A DNA stretch of 64,000 nucleotides from Massilia alkalitolerans DSM 17462. Its GTDB lineage: Bacteria; Pseudomonadota; Gammaproteobacteria; Burkholderiales; Burkholderiaceae_D. The position numbers and the translations under genes were made by a program. The notes below the pieces were generated by a model. That model had not been told where the DNA came from. It made no database searches and was given only the letters and a program-made list of their open reading frames with translations. The stretch lies in the NCBI RefSeq assembly GCF_000427785.1, contig NZ_ATYR01000033.1:1-64000 (forward strand). Reading direction: 5' to 3'. Below, piece by piece: positions 15,064-23,162 of the stretch (within the stretch, counting starts at the first letter, position 1; each line of letters begins with the position of its first letter).

Positions 15064-17624
15064 AGGTCGAGACCGGCGCCGCCGCCCCCGCGGGACTGGA
15101 CAGCGAAGAAGCCGCCCGTCGCCTGGCGCGCGACGGTCCCAACCGGCTGCCCGACTCCGGCAAGCGGCGCTGGCGCCGCATCGCGCTCGATGCCGCGCGC
15201 GAGCCGATGTACCTGCTGCTGGTCGGCGCCGCGGTCCTGTACCTGGTGCTGGGCGAACCGTTCGAAGGGGCCTTCCTGTTCGGGATGGTGGTCCTGATGC
15301 TGTGCATGACGCTGTACCAGGAGGGCCGCACCGAGCGCGCCCTGCAGGCGCTGCGCGAGCTGCGCGCACCGACCGCCCTGGTGTGGCGCGACGGCAGCGC
15401 GCGGCAACTGCCGGCCGGCGAACTGGTGGAGGGAGACCTGGTCGAGCTGGGCGAGGGCGACCGGGTGCCGGCCGACGGCCTGCTGCTGGCGGCGGCGGGC
15501 CTGCAGGTGGACGAGTCGCTGCTGACCGGCGAATCGGTCCCGGTCGGAAAGCTGGCTGCGCCGCAGGACGGTGAGGGGGCGGTCCAAGCGCAGGCACCGG
15601 GCGGCGCCGACCTGCCGTGGGTGTATTCCGGCACGCTGGTGGTGCAGGGGCACGGCCTGGCGCGGGTCAGCGCCACCGGCGTGCGCAGCGAGATCGGCCG
15701 CATCGGGGCGGCGCTGGGCGGCATCGCGCCGCCGCCCGGGCGCCTGCAGCGCGAGACCAGGGCCCTGGCGCGCCGCTTCGCGATCCTGGGTGGCGCCGTC
15801 AGCGCCGCGCTGGTCCTGCTGCTGGTGCTGCGTGGCCAGGATCCCTTGCAGGCGCTGCTGGCCGGCATTGCGCTGTCGATGTCCATGTTGCCGGAGGAGT
15901 TTCCTGTCATCCTCACCGTATTCCCCGCGATCGGCGCCTGGCGCCTGGCGCGCAGCCAGGTGCTGACCCGGCGCCTGGCTGCGATCGAGATCCTGGGCTC
16001 GACCTCGGTGCTGTGCGTCGACAAGACCGGCACCCTGACCGAGAACCGGATGGCGGTCGCGCAGCTGTGGCGCGACGGCGGCATCCATGAGGGCGCCGCT
16101 GCGGCCGCGATGGCGGCGCCGTACCAGGAACTGCTGGCCTGCGCGCTGCGCGCCAGCCGGGCGCTCGGCAGCGACCCGATGGAGGCCGCGTTCTGGCGCC
16201 TGGCCGCCGACGCGCTGCCCGATGGCGGCGCGCCGCCGCCCGGCTGGACCCTGGTGCACGAGTACGGCCTGACGCCGCAGCGGCCGGCCCTGGTGCAGGT
16301 GTGGGATTGCGGCGACGGCCGCCTGCTGGTCGCCGCCAAGGGGGCGCCCGAGGCGATCGTGGCGATGTGCGGCGTGCCTGCGCCCGCGGGCGCCGCGCTG
16401 CTCGAGGCGGCCGCGCGGATGGCGGCGGACGGCCTGCGGGTGCTGGCGGTGGCGCGCGGCTGGGCTGCGGCCGGGGGCCGGGCCATGCCGGTCGAGCCCG
16501 CCGCCTTCGGCCTCGGGCTGCTCGGCCTCACCGCGCTGGCGGATCCGTTGCGCCCCGACATTCCCGCCGCCGTGGCGGCCTGCCGCGGCGCCGGCATGCG
16601 GGTCGTGATGATCACCGGCGACCATCCCGAAACCGCGCGCGCGATCGCGCGCCAGGCCGGGCTCGACGCCGGAGCGCCCGACGCGGTGCTGACCGGCGTC
16701 GCGATCGCCGCGCTCGACGACGCCGGGCTGGCGCGCCGCCTGGCCGACACCGACGTCTGCGCCCGCGTCGCCCCGCAGCAAAAGCTGCGCATCGTGCAGG
16801 CGCTCCAGCAGGGCGGCGCGGTGGTCGCGATGACCGGCGACGGGGTCAACGACGCGCCGGCGCTACGCGCGGCGGATGTGGGCGTCGCCATGGGCCGGCG
16901 CGGCACCGACGTCGCGCGCGAAGCCGCCGAGCTGACCCTGCTGGACGACCGCTTCGCTTCGCTGGTCGAGGCCATCGCGACGGGCCGGCGGATCTTCGGC
17001 AACATGCGCAAGTCGATGTGCTACGTGATGGCGATGCACGTGCCGATCGCCGGCATGGCGCTGCTGCCCGTGCTGCTGGGCTGGCCGGTCATGCTGTACC
17101 CGCTCCATATCGTGTTCCTGGAACTGGTGATCGACCCCGCCTGTTCGCTGGCCTTCGAGAACGAACCGGCCGAGGCGGACCTGATGCGGCGCCCGCCGCG
17201 CGCCCCCGGCGAAGCCCTGTTCGGGCGCGCGGCCGTCGGCAGCGCGCTGGTCCAGGGCGCCTGGGTGCTGGCCTTGCTCGTGGCACTGTATGGCTGGGCG
17301 CTCTCATGGCTGCCGGAACCGGAGGCGCGCGGCGCCGCCTTTGCCGCGCTGGTGCTGTGCAACCTCGCACTGCTGCTGTCGAATCGCCAGCGCGACGGTG
17401 TCGGTAGCACGCTGCGGGTCGCCAACCCGGTGTTCTGGGCGATCGCCGGCGCGGCGCTGCTGCTGCTCGCGCTGGCGCTGTTCGTGCCGGCGCTGGCAGG
17501 GCTCCTCGACCTGGCCCCGCCGCCGCCCGCCGCGCTGGCCGCCGCCGTCGGCATGGCGCTGCTGGCGCTGGCCGGACTGGAGTTGCGCAAGTGGTCGGCG
17601 GGGCGGCGGCCGCAGTCGCGCTAG
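15060..17624 (+). CDS. Cation-translocating P-type ATPase (P2/HAD-IC type)
   Basis: An 854-residue P-type pump. It has the N-terminal cation-ATPase domain, TGES in the actuator domain (near residue 158), the phosphorylation motif DKTGTLTENRM (Asp near 321), GDGVNDAPAL in the hinge and C-terminal membrane helices. The ion-site helix reads PEEFPV where calcium pumps have PEGLP and heavy-metal pumps have CPC, so the transported ion (Ca2+, Mg2+ or H+) is uncertain. Pumps of this kind are often grouped with Usp genes in anaerobic/stress clusters. It starts within the stop of the cyclase gene. A second FNR-like box follows before the next Usp. Confidence 0.9.
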   Translation: MKVETGAAAPAGLDSEEAARRLARDGPNRLPDSGKRRWRRIALDAAREPMYLLLVGAAVLYLVLGEPFEGAFLFGMVVLMLCMTLYQEGRTERALQALRELRAPTALVWRDGSARQLPAGELVEGDLVELGEGDRVPADGLLLAAAGLQVDESLLTGESVPVGKLAAPQDGEGAVQAQAPGGADLPWVYSGTLVVQGHGLARVSATGVRSEIGRIGAALGGIAPPPGRLQRETRALARRFAILGGAVSAALVLLLVLRGQDPLQALLAGIALSMSMLPEEFPVILTVFPAIGAWRLARSQVLTRRLAAIEILGSTSVLCVDKTGTLTENRMAVAQLWRDGGIHEGAAAAAMAAPYQELLACALRASRALGSDPMEAAFWRLAADALPDGGAPPPGWTLVHEYGLTPQRPALVQVWDCGDGRLLVAAKGAPEAIVAMCGVPAPAGAALLEAAARMAADGLRVLAVARGWAAAGGRAMPVEPAAFGLGLLGLTALADPLRPDIPAAVAACRGAGMRVVMITGDHPETARAIARQAGLDAGAPDAVLTGVAIAALDDAGLARRLADTDVCARVAPQQKLRIVQALQQGGAVVAMTGDGVNDAPALRAADVGVAMGRRGTDVAREAAELTLLDDRFASLVEAIATGRRIFGNMRKSMCYVMAMHVPIAGMALLPVLLGWPVMLYPLHIVFLELVIDPACSLAFENEPAEADLMRRPPRAPGEALFGRAAVGSALVQGAWVLALLVALYGWALSWLPEPEARGAAFAALVLCNLALLLSNRQRDGVGSTLRVANPVFWAIAGAALLLLALALFVPALAGLLDLAPPPPAALAAAVGMALLALAGLELRKWSAGRRPQSR

Positions 17625-17714
17625 CTTGCCCGTCGACGACGCACCGGATGGCCCGGGATCATCAGGATGGGCCTGGCCATCGGGCGTTCTCGGGCACCGG
17701 CGAACCTGGCGCAT

Positions 17715-17728
17715 TTGATGTAGGTCAA
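17715..17728 (+). promoter_or_regulatory. Near-consensus FNR/Anr box
   Basis: TTGAT-GTAG-GTCAA differs from TTGAT-N4-ATCAA at one base. It is 59 bases before the tandem Usp start, so a second low-oxygen promoter is likely for the usp-adh pair. Confidence 0.65.
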
Positions 17729-17787
17729 AGACATGCGCAGCGTAGATGGCGAGACTGCAACAGCCAGCAAAACATGGGAGGTGATCG

Positions 17788-18624
17788 ATGAGCTACCGGA
17801 CCATCGTCGTGCATGCCGACGAATCACGTCACGCGCCGCAACGACTGCGCATCGCGGCCTGGCTGGCCGGGGAGCATGGGGCGCACCTGGTAGGTGTCGC
17901 CGCCATCGGCGTCTCACGCGAGGTCTTCCCCCATGGATACAAGGCGGTGCCGGGCAGCCTCGAGGCCAGCTATTTCGCTCCCCTGCACGACGCGGCAGGG
18001 CGCGCGCTCGCGCAGTTCGAGGCGCTGGCGGGCGAAGCCGGTGTCGCGTCCGAGAAACGGCTGGTGTGCGACCTCCCGAGCGAAGCCCTGGCGCGGCTGG
18101 GACGCTTCGCCGACCTGGTCGTGGTCAGCCAGGACGACCCGGATGAAGCCTTGAGCGAGACCGTCGTGCGCATCCCCGAGTACGTGGCTTTCACTTGCGC
18201 CCGCCCGGTGCTGGTCGTGCCCTGCGCCCCGGTCCTGCCCGGTCCCTTGCGCCATGTGCTCGCCGCCTGGAACGGCAGCAAGCAGGCGGCGGCGGCGCTG
18301 CACGCCGCGCTGCCGCTGCTGCGGCGCGCCGCGCGCGTGACCGTCGTCGCCTTCCGTCCGCCCGGCGACACCGAGCTGGGCGAGCCGCAGCACCAGGCCG
18401 ACCTCGGCGCCTTCCTCGCGCGCCACCAGGTCCGGGCCGGGATCATGGCGATCGAGCGCCGCCTCGACGGCGGGCAGGCGCTGCTCGGGCTGGCGGCGCA
18501 GGAGGGCTGCGACCTGCTGGTCATGGGCTGCTACGGCCATTCGCAGTTCCGCGAGCTGTTCCTCGGGGGTGTCACGCGCTACGTGCTGCAGAACGCGCGC
18601 TTGCCCGTCCTGATGGCGCACTGA
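17788..18624 (+). CDS. Tandem-domain universal stress protein
   Basis: A 278-residue protein of two Usp domains, about residues 1-145 and 150-278. The second domain has a nucleotide-site-like GCYGHSQFRELFLGG near residue 245, but the usual final Ser/Thr is Gly; the first lacks the motif. ATP binding may therefore be weak or limited to one domain. The ribosome site is GGGAGG. It is preceded by an FNR-like box and followed after 20 bases by a zinc alcohol dehydrogenase, probably in one operon. Confidence 0.9.
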   Translation: MSYRTIVVHADESRHAPQRLRIAAWLAGEHGAHLVGVAAIGVSREVFPHGYKAVPGSLEASYFAPLHDAAGRALAQFEALAGEAGVASEKRLVCDLPSEALARLGRFADLVVVSQDDPDEALSETVVRIPEYVAFTCARPVLVVPCAPVLPGPLRHVLAAWNGSKQAAAALHAALPLLRRAARVTVVAFRPPGDTELGEPQHQADLGAFLARHQVRAGIMAIERRLDGGQALLGLAAQEGCDLLVMGCYGHSQFRELFLGGVTRYVLQNARLPVLMAH

Positions 18625-18644
18625 ACCAACGGCAGGAGGATTCC

Positions 18645-19700
18645 ATGGAAATGATGAAAGCGGCAGTCTTTCTCGGCCCCGGCCGGATCGCGCTGGAGCG
18701 CAAGCCAGTGCCCCGGGCGGGGCCCGGCGAAGCGGTGGTCAAGGTGACGATGACGACCATCTGCGGCACCGACGTCCATATCCTGAAAGGCGAGTATCCG
18801 GTCGCGCCGGGCCTGACCATCGGCCACGAGCCGGTCGGCGTGATCGCCGAACTCGGCCCGGGGGTGGAGGGCTACGCGCTCGGCCAGCGGGTGGTGGTGG
18901 GGGCGATCACGCCTTGCGGCCAGTGCCATCCCTGCCTCGAGGGCCACCAGTCCCAGTGCGGCGGACATGCGCTCGGCGGCTGGCGCTTCGGCAACACGAT
19001 CGACGGCTGCCAGGCCGAGTACGTCCGGGTGCCGTTCGCGATGGCGAACCTGTCCCCGATACCAGACGGATTGAGCGACGAGCAGGTGCTGATGTGCCCC
19101 GACATCATGAGCACCGGCTTCGGCGGCGCCGAGAACGGCGCGATCCGCATCGGCGACACCGTGGCGGTCTTTGCCCAGGGGCCGATCGGCCTGTGCGCTA
19201 CCGCCGGAGCGCGCCTGCGCGGCGCCAGCCGCATCATCGCGGTCGACACGGTGCCGGCGCGGCTGGAGATGGCCAGGCGGCTGGGGGCGGACCACGTGAT
19301 CGACTTCCGGCAGGCCGATCCGGTCGAGGCCATCCTTGCACTCACCGACGGGCGGGGCGCCGACGTCACGATCGAGGCCCTGGGCACCCAGCAGACCTTC
19401 GAAAGCTGCCTGCGCGCCCTGAAGCCGGGCGGCACGCTGTCGAGCCTGGGCGTGTATTCGGGCAAGCTGGACCTGCCGGTGGACGCCTTCGCCGCCGGCC
19501 TGGGCGACCACAAGCTGGTCACGACGCTTTGCCCCGGCGGCAAGCACCGGATGCGGCGGCTGATGGACATCGTCGCCCAAGGCCGGGTCGACCTGCGGCC
19601 GCTGGTGACCCACCGCTTCCCGCTCGAGCGGATCGAGGAAGCCTACGACCTGTTCGCCAACCAGCGCGACGGGGTGCTGAAAGTGGCGATCGTTCCCTGA
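18645..19700 (+). CDS. Zinc-dependent alcohol dehydrogenase (MDR family)
   Basis: A 351-residue medium-chain dehydrogenase/reductase. Catalytic-zinc ligands are in ICGTDVH and GHEPVG. The four structural-zinc cysteines lie in CGQCHPCLEGHQSQC near residues 93-107. The NAD(P)-binding turn is QGPIGLCATAG. The ATG at 18645 has the strong site AGGAGGA; the longer upstream frame overlaps the Usp gene and is rejected. Under an FNR-like promoter it may reoxidise NADH at low oxygen by reducing an aldehyde or ketone, but the substrate is unknown. Confidence 0.92.
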   Translation: MEMMKAAVFLGPGRIALERKPVPRAGPGEAVVKVTMTTICGTDVHILKGEYPVAPGLTIGHEPVGVIAELGPGVEGYALGQRVVVGAITPCGQCHPCLEGHQSQCGGHALGGWRFGNTIDGCQAEYVRVPFAMANLSPIPDGLSDEQVLMCPDIMSTGFGGAENGAIRIGDTVAVFAQGPIGLCATAGARLRGASRIIAVDTVPARLEMARRLGADHVIDFRQADPVEAILALTDGRGADVTIEALGTQQTFESCLRALKPGGTLSSLGVYSGKLDLPVDAFAAGLGDHKLVTTLCPGGKHRMRRLMDIVAQGRVDLRPLVTHRFPLERIEEAYDLFANQRDGVLKVAIVP

Positions 19701-19716
19701 TGCGGCGAGCGGCGGT

Positions 19717-20211
19717 TCAGGACGCGACGCCCTCGATGAAGTCGGGCTGCGACGCGTCGCGCGGGTCGCGCAGGAGGAGCACCGGAATGCTGGAATTGGC
19801 CAGCACGTACTGCGCCACGCTGCCGACGAACAGACGGTTCGCGTCGTTCGGCCCGTGCGTGCCCATCACGATCAGGTCGCAGCCATGTTCTTCCGCGACC
19901 CGGATGATGTCGGGGCCAGGCGCCGAGGCCAGCGGCGTCTCGGCATCGCAGCTGACGCCGGCCTGGCGGGCGATGTCCAGCACCGTCTCGACGTGCGCCT
20001 GCGCGGCCCGGCGGGCGCGTGCGAATTCGGCCTGGGCGCATTCGTTGTCCGGTGTGGCGTTGCCGTTTTCCGGCCGGTGGAACTGCGGTTGCGCCACCGA
20101 GACCGCGACGACGCGTCCGGCGCCCGAGCGGGCGAGCAGGGCGCCCATCTGGGCGGCGCGGACGGCCAGGTCGGAGCCGTCGGTGGCGATACAGACGCGT
20201 TCGAGGAACAT
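19717..20211 (-). CDS. Universal stress protein (single domain)
   Basis: A 164-residue Usp reading leftward. It has the N-terminal VCIATDGSDLAVRAA and an intact G-x2-G-x9-G-S site (GTHGPNDANRLFVGS near residue 128). The start at 20211 is the first residue of the Usp fold; longer frames upstream are unsupported. It is the third Usp within 7 kb and converges on the alcohol dehydrogenase gene. I see no FNR box in its 113-base upstream region shared with the PEP-CTERM gene. Confidence 0.9.
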   Translation of the reverse strand: MFLERVCIATDGSDLAVRAAQMGALLARSGAGRVVAVSVAQPQFHRPENGNATPDNECAQAEFARARRAAQAHVETVLDIARQAGVSCDAETPLASAPGPDIIRVAEEHGCDLIVMGTHGPNDANRLFVGSVAQYVLANSSIPVLLLRDPRDASQPDFIEGVAS

Positions 20212-20324
20212 GGTGTGGTCCTTTCGTCGTGTGTGCGGACAGGATCGAAAATACTCGAAACCTGGGTTGTGGTGCAAATGAAATATGCAGGGCGGCGCAG
20301 GCAAGCGCTGCACGGGAGGCTGAT

Positions 20325-21401
20325 ATGACGAACATGACCTGGCGACGCGCCTGCGCCACCGCCCTGCTGGGCATGCTGCCCCAGCTGGCCGCCGCGGCGC
20401 CCGATTATTTCTCCTGGACGGGAGCGGGCAGCAAGTACGCCCGCGCGCTCGCACTGAACAATCAGGGGCATTATGCGGTCAACAGCTTCGGACCGGAAAC
20501 GCCTTACCAGGGCGCCGCGATCATCCGCCAGCCCTTCGCGGAATCGGTCGGCGGCCTGGGCGGCTACATCACCCAGGTCCGCGCGCTCAACGACCTCGAC
20601 CAGGCAGTGGGCCTGTCGACCACGGCCACGGGCGAGGACCACGCCTTCCTGTATTCGGAAGGGCAGATACAGGACCTGACGGCCCGCTACGGCATCCAGG
20701 ATGCGCGCGACATCAACAACCGCGGCGAGATCGCCGCCCGCAGTCCGGATTTCCGCGCCGCAGTGCTCAGGGACGGCGTGGTCGACATCGTCGGCCCCGA
20801 GTACAGCGGCCCGGGCGACATCAACGAGCGCGGAGAGGTGCTGGTCAGCTACGACGCCTACGACAACGGATTCGGATCCCGCACCGCCGTGTACAGCCAA
20901 GGGATGCTGACCGAGCTGCCACGCTTCGGCGGCAGCCCGGTGTCCGGCCAGGCCATCAACGACGCCGGCTGGGTGACCGGCTACTTCACCCAGGCCGACG
21001 GCCGCAACCACGCCTTCCTCTGGGACGGCGACACCTACTTCAACCTGACGCCCCGGGCCCGCAACGGCTTCGCCTACGATATCAACAATCTCGGCCAGGT
21101 GGTCGGCGTCGCGGACGGCCGCGCCGTCCTGTATGCCGACGGCCGGCTGATCGACCTGAACACCCGCATCGACCGCGACGCCGACCTGTTGCTGATCGCG
21201 GCCGACGAGATCAACGACCGCAGCCAGATCCTGGCGCACCGCTGCGACCGCACCGGCGTGTTCTGCTACGGCTCGGTGCTGCTCGACCCGGTGCCGGCGG
21301 TGCCGGAACCGTCAACGCTGGCGATGCTGCTGGCGGGGCTGGGCCTGGCCGCGGCGCTGCCGCCGGGCCGCGCGCTGCGGCGCAGGCGAACCGGCGCTTA
21401 G
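20325..21401 (+). CDS. Exported PEP-CTERM protein with HAF-type repeats
   Basis: A 358-residue exported protein. The signal peptide is residues 1-24 or so (TALLGMLPQLAAAA). The body has at least five repeats of about 40-45 residues with cores like ALNDLDQAVGLS, DINNRGEIAARS, DINERGEVLVSY, AINDAGWVTGYF and DINNLGQVVGVA, each followed by an Ala/Phe-Leu-Tyr strand (HAFLYS, HAFLWD). These match HAF repeats of extracellular proteins and suggest a beta-propeller. The C-terminus has the PEP-CTERM signal VPEPSTLAMLLAGLGLAAAL plus an Arg-rich tail, marking it for exosortase/EpsH sorting, usually alongside exopolysaccharide. Ribosome site GGGAGG. Confidence 0.88.
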   Translation: MTNMTWRRACATALLGMLPQLAAAAPDYFSWTGAGSKYARALALNNQGHYAVNSFGPETPYQGAAIIRQPFAESVGGLGGYITQVRALNDLDQAVGLSTTATGEDHAFLYSEGQIQDLTARYGIQDARDINNRGEIAARSPDFRAAVLRDGVVDIVGPEYSGPGDINERGEVLVSYDAYDNGFGSRTAVYSQGMLTELPRFGGSPVSGQAINDAGWVTGYFTQADGRNHAFLWDGDTYFNLTPRARNGFAYDINNLGQVVGVADGRAVLYADGRLIDLNTRIDRDADLLLIAADEINDRSQILAHRCDRTGVFCYGSVLLDPVPAVPEPSTLAMLLAGLGLAAALPPGRALRRRRTGA

Positions 21402-21673
21402 CGGTGGAACTCCACGCAGAAGCGCACCGGCCCCGCGATGTCGACATGGTGCGGCACGCCCGGTTCGACGATGCCCGGCGTCCCGGGCGCGAGCAGGTGT
21501 TCTTCGGTCTCCGGCGCCTCGATCACATAACGCAGGCTGCCCTCGTGGACGACAATGCGGCCCCAGACGCCGGCCGCGGTGCTGTGCGCGCGCCGCAATC
21601 CCGCCGGCACCGTGTCCTGGTCGAAGATCGGCGTGCTCTTGTAGTGATCCAGCCCGGCGGGCAGGTGTTTCAT
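21398..21673 (-). CDS. DUF1971 (TehB/YeaR-like) small cupin protein
   Basis: A 91-residue protein matching DUF1971, a small beta-sandwich found in YeaR and at the N-terminus of some TehB proteins. Typical stretches are YKSTPIFDQDTVPAGL, AGVWGRIVVHEG and the ending EPGVPHHVDIAGPVRFCVEF. E. coli yeaR is nitrate/nitrite-induced, and this gene follows a truncated haemoglobin by 10 bases. A role in nitrosative or oxidative stress is therefore inferred. Its stop overlaps the stop of the convergent PEP-CTERM gene. Confidence 0.85.
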   Translation of the reverse strand: MKHLPAGLDHYKSTPIFDQDTVPAGLRRAHSTAAGVWGRIVVHEGSLRYVIEAPETEEHLLAPGTPGIVEPGVPHHVDIAGPVRFCVEFHR

Positions 21674-21683
21674 GTTGCTCCCC

Positions 21684-22058
21684 TCAAGCCACTTCGACGC
21701 GGCCGAAATAACCGTATTGCAGGCTGGCGGCGATGCGCCGGGCCGCCGCCAGGAAGGCGTCGGCGGTTTCCGGCGCGAACAGCCGCCGCGCATGCGCCTC
21801 GAACAGGCCGAGCCAGCGCCGGAAATGCTCCGCCCCGATGCCCTGCAAGCCCATGTGCTTGCCGTAGACATTGCCCTTGAACTCGCTACTCGACAGCATG
21901 ACCGAACACCAGAAGTCCACCATGCGCTCGAGGTGGGCTTCCCAGTTGGCGCCGATGGCGCCGTCGAATACCGGCTGCAACAGCTCGTCGCGCCGGATAT
22001 CGGCATAAAAATCCCTGACCAGCATGCTGATCGATTGGCGGTTCGGTTCGTGATACAT
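21684..22058 (-). CDS. Group III truncated haemoglobin
   Basis: A 124-residue single-domain globin. Family-typical residues are the early LVRDFYADIRRDELLQPVF, the central W-x-H-L-x-R-M-x-D-F-W region near residue 39, and the haem region GKHMGLQGIGAEHFRRWL near residue 66-83 with the proximal His candidate. Group III globins bind O2 or NO and are usually made under microaerobic or nitrosative conditions. It is the first gene of a two-gene operon with the DUF1971 cupin and is divergent from a LysR gene across about 100 bases. Confidence 0.9.
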   Translation of the reverse strand: MYHEPNRQSISMLVRDFYADIRRDELLQPVFDGAIGANWEAHLERMVDFWCSVMLSSSEFKGNVYGKHMGLQGIGAEHFRRWLGLFEAHARRLFAPETADAFLAAARRIAASLQYGYFGRVEVA

Positions 22059-22160
22059 ATCGTGCGGCTCCGGTGTACGGCCACATTGTGGCAGAACCGG
22101 CGGGTTCAGGCGAGATGTGCGGGTAGAATCGCCCTCATCATTGCAAACCAGGACAGATGG

Positions 22161-23063
22161 ATGACGGACCGGTTCGAGGAAATGCGCGTGTTCGCGGCCG
22201 TGGTCGAGGCGGGCGGCTTCACGGCCGCCGCGGGGCGGCTCGGGATGTCGAAGGCGGCGGTGTCGCGCCATGTGGCCGAGCTCGAGGAGCGCCTCGGCGT
22301 GCGCCTGCTGCACCGGACCACGCGCCGGCTCTCGACCACCGCGGAAGGCGAGCTGTTCCACGCGCGCTGCCGCGAACTGCTGGACCGGCTCGAGGAAGCG
22401 GAAGCCGAGCTCGGATCGGGCAGTACCACGGCCCAGGGCGTGGCCAGGGCCAATGTGCCGCTCAGTTTCGGCCTGATGCACCTGGCGCCGCTGTGGCCGC
22501 GGCTGCTGGAGCGCCATCCCGGACTGGAACTCGACGTCAGCCTGTCGGACCGGGTGGTCGACCTGGTGGACGAGGGCTATGACCTCGCCGTGCGGATCGG
22601 CCAGCTGCCCGCGTCCTCGCTGGTGAGCCGGCGGCTTGCCTCGACCCGGCTGGTGGCCTGCGCCGCGCCGGCCTACCTGGCCGCGCATGGCGCGCCGGCC
22701 CGGCCGGGCGAGCTGGCGCGCCATGCCGTCATCGGCTACAGCCTGTTCGCGTCCGGCGACACCTGGAGCTTTTCCGGCCCCGCCGGCGAGGAAACCGTCA
22801 AGGTGCAGCCGCGCATGCGCACCAACAATGGCGACACCTGCCGCGCCGCCGCGCTGGCAGGGCAGGGCATCATCCTCCAGCCCAGCTTCATGGTCGGCGC
22901 CGACCTGGCCGAGGGCAAACTGGTGGAGCTGATGCCGGGCTGGCGCGCGATCACGCTGGGCATCTATGCGGTCTATCCTTCGCGTAAATTCCTGGCGCCG
23001 AAGGTGCGGGCGATCATCGATTTCCTGGTCGAGGCATTTGCGGATCCGCCCTGGCGCGATTGA
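22161..23063 (+). CDS. LysR family transcriptional regulator
   Basis: A 300-residue LysR regulator with the N-terminal winged helix-turn-helix (FAAVVEAGGFTAAAGRLGMS then AVSRHVAELEERLG) and a C-terminal effector domain from about residue 90. It is divergent from the globin operon. It lies just upstream of the DOPA-dioxygenase/DoxX/FUSC genes, with a symmetric LysR-type site in between, so those are its likely targets. The effector is unknown. The start ATG 22161 is chosen because the LysR fold begins there. Confidence 0.92.
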   Translation: MTDRFEEMRVFAAVVEAGGFTAAAGRLGMSKAAVSRHVAELEERLGVRLLHRTTRRLSTTAEGELFHARCRELLDRLEEAEAELGSGSTTAQGVARANVPLSFGLMHLAPLWPRLLERHPGLELDVSLSDRVVDLVDEGYDLAVRIGQLPASSLVSRRLASTRLVACAAPAYLAAHGAPARPGELARHAVIGYSLFASGDTWSFSGPAGEETVKVQPRMRTNNGDTCRAAALAGQGIILQPSFMVGADLAEGKLVELMPGWRAITLGIYAVYPSRKFLAPKVRAIIDFLVEAFADPPWRD

Positions 23064-23069
23064 CGGGAT

Positions 23070-23088
23070 TGTTCCATAAAGTGAAACA
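23070..23088. promoter_or_regulatory. Candidate LysR operator
   Basis: TGTTCC-N7-GAAACA is a near-perfect inverted repeat with an internal T-N11-A arrangement typical of LysR sites. It starts 7 bases after the lysR stop and about 75 bases before the DOPA dioxygenase start. Confidence 0.5.
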
Positions 23089-23162
23089 GTCATATCCGCT
23101 CTAGACTATTTATCGACGCTGCATAAGACAATAAGATGGGGTCTTTCACGAGGAGAGACACC

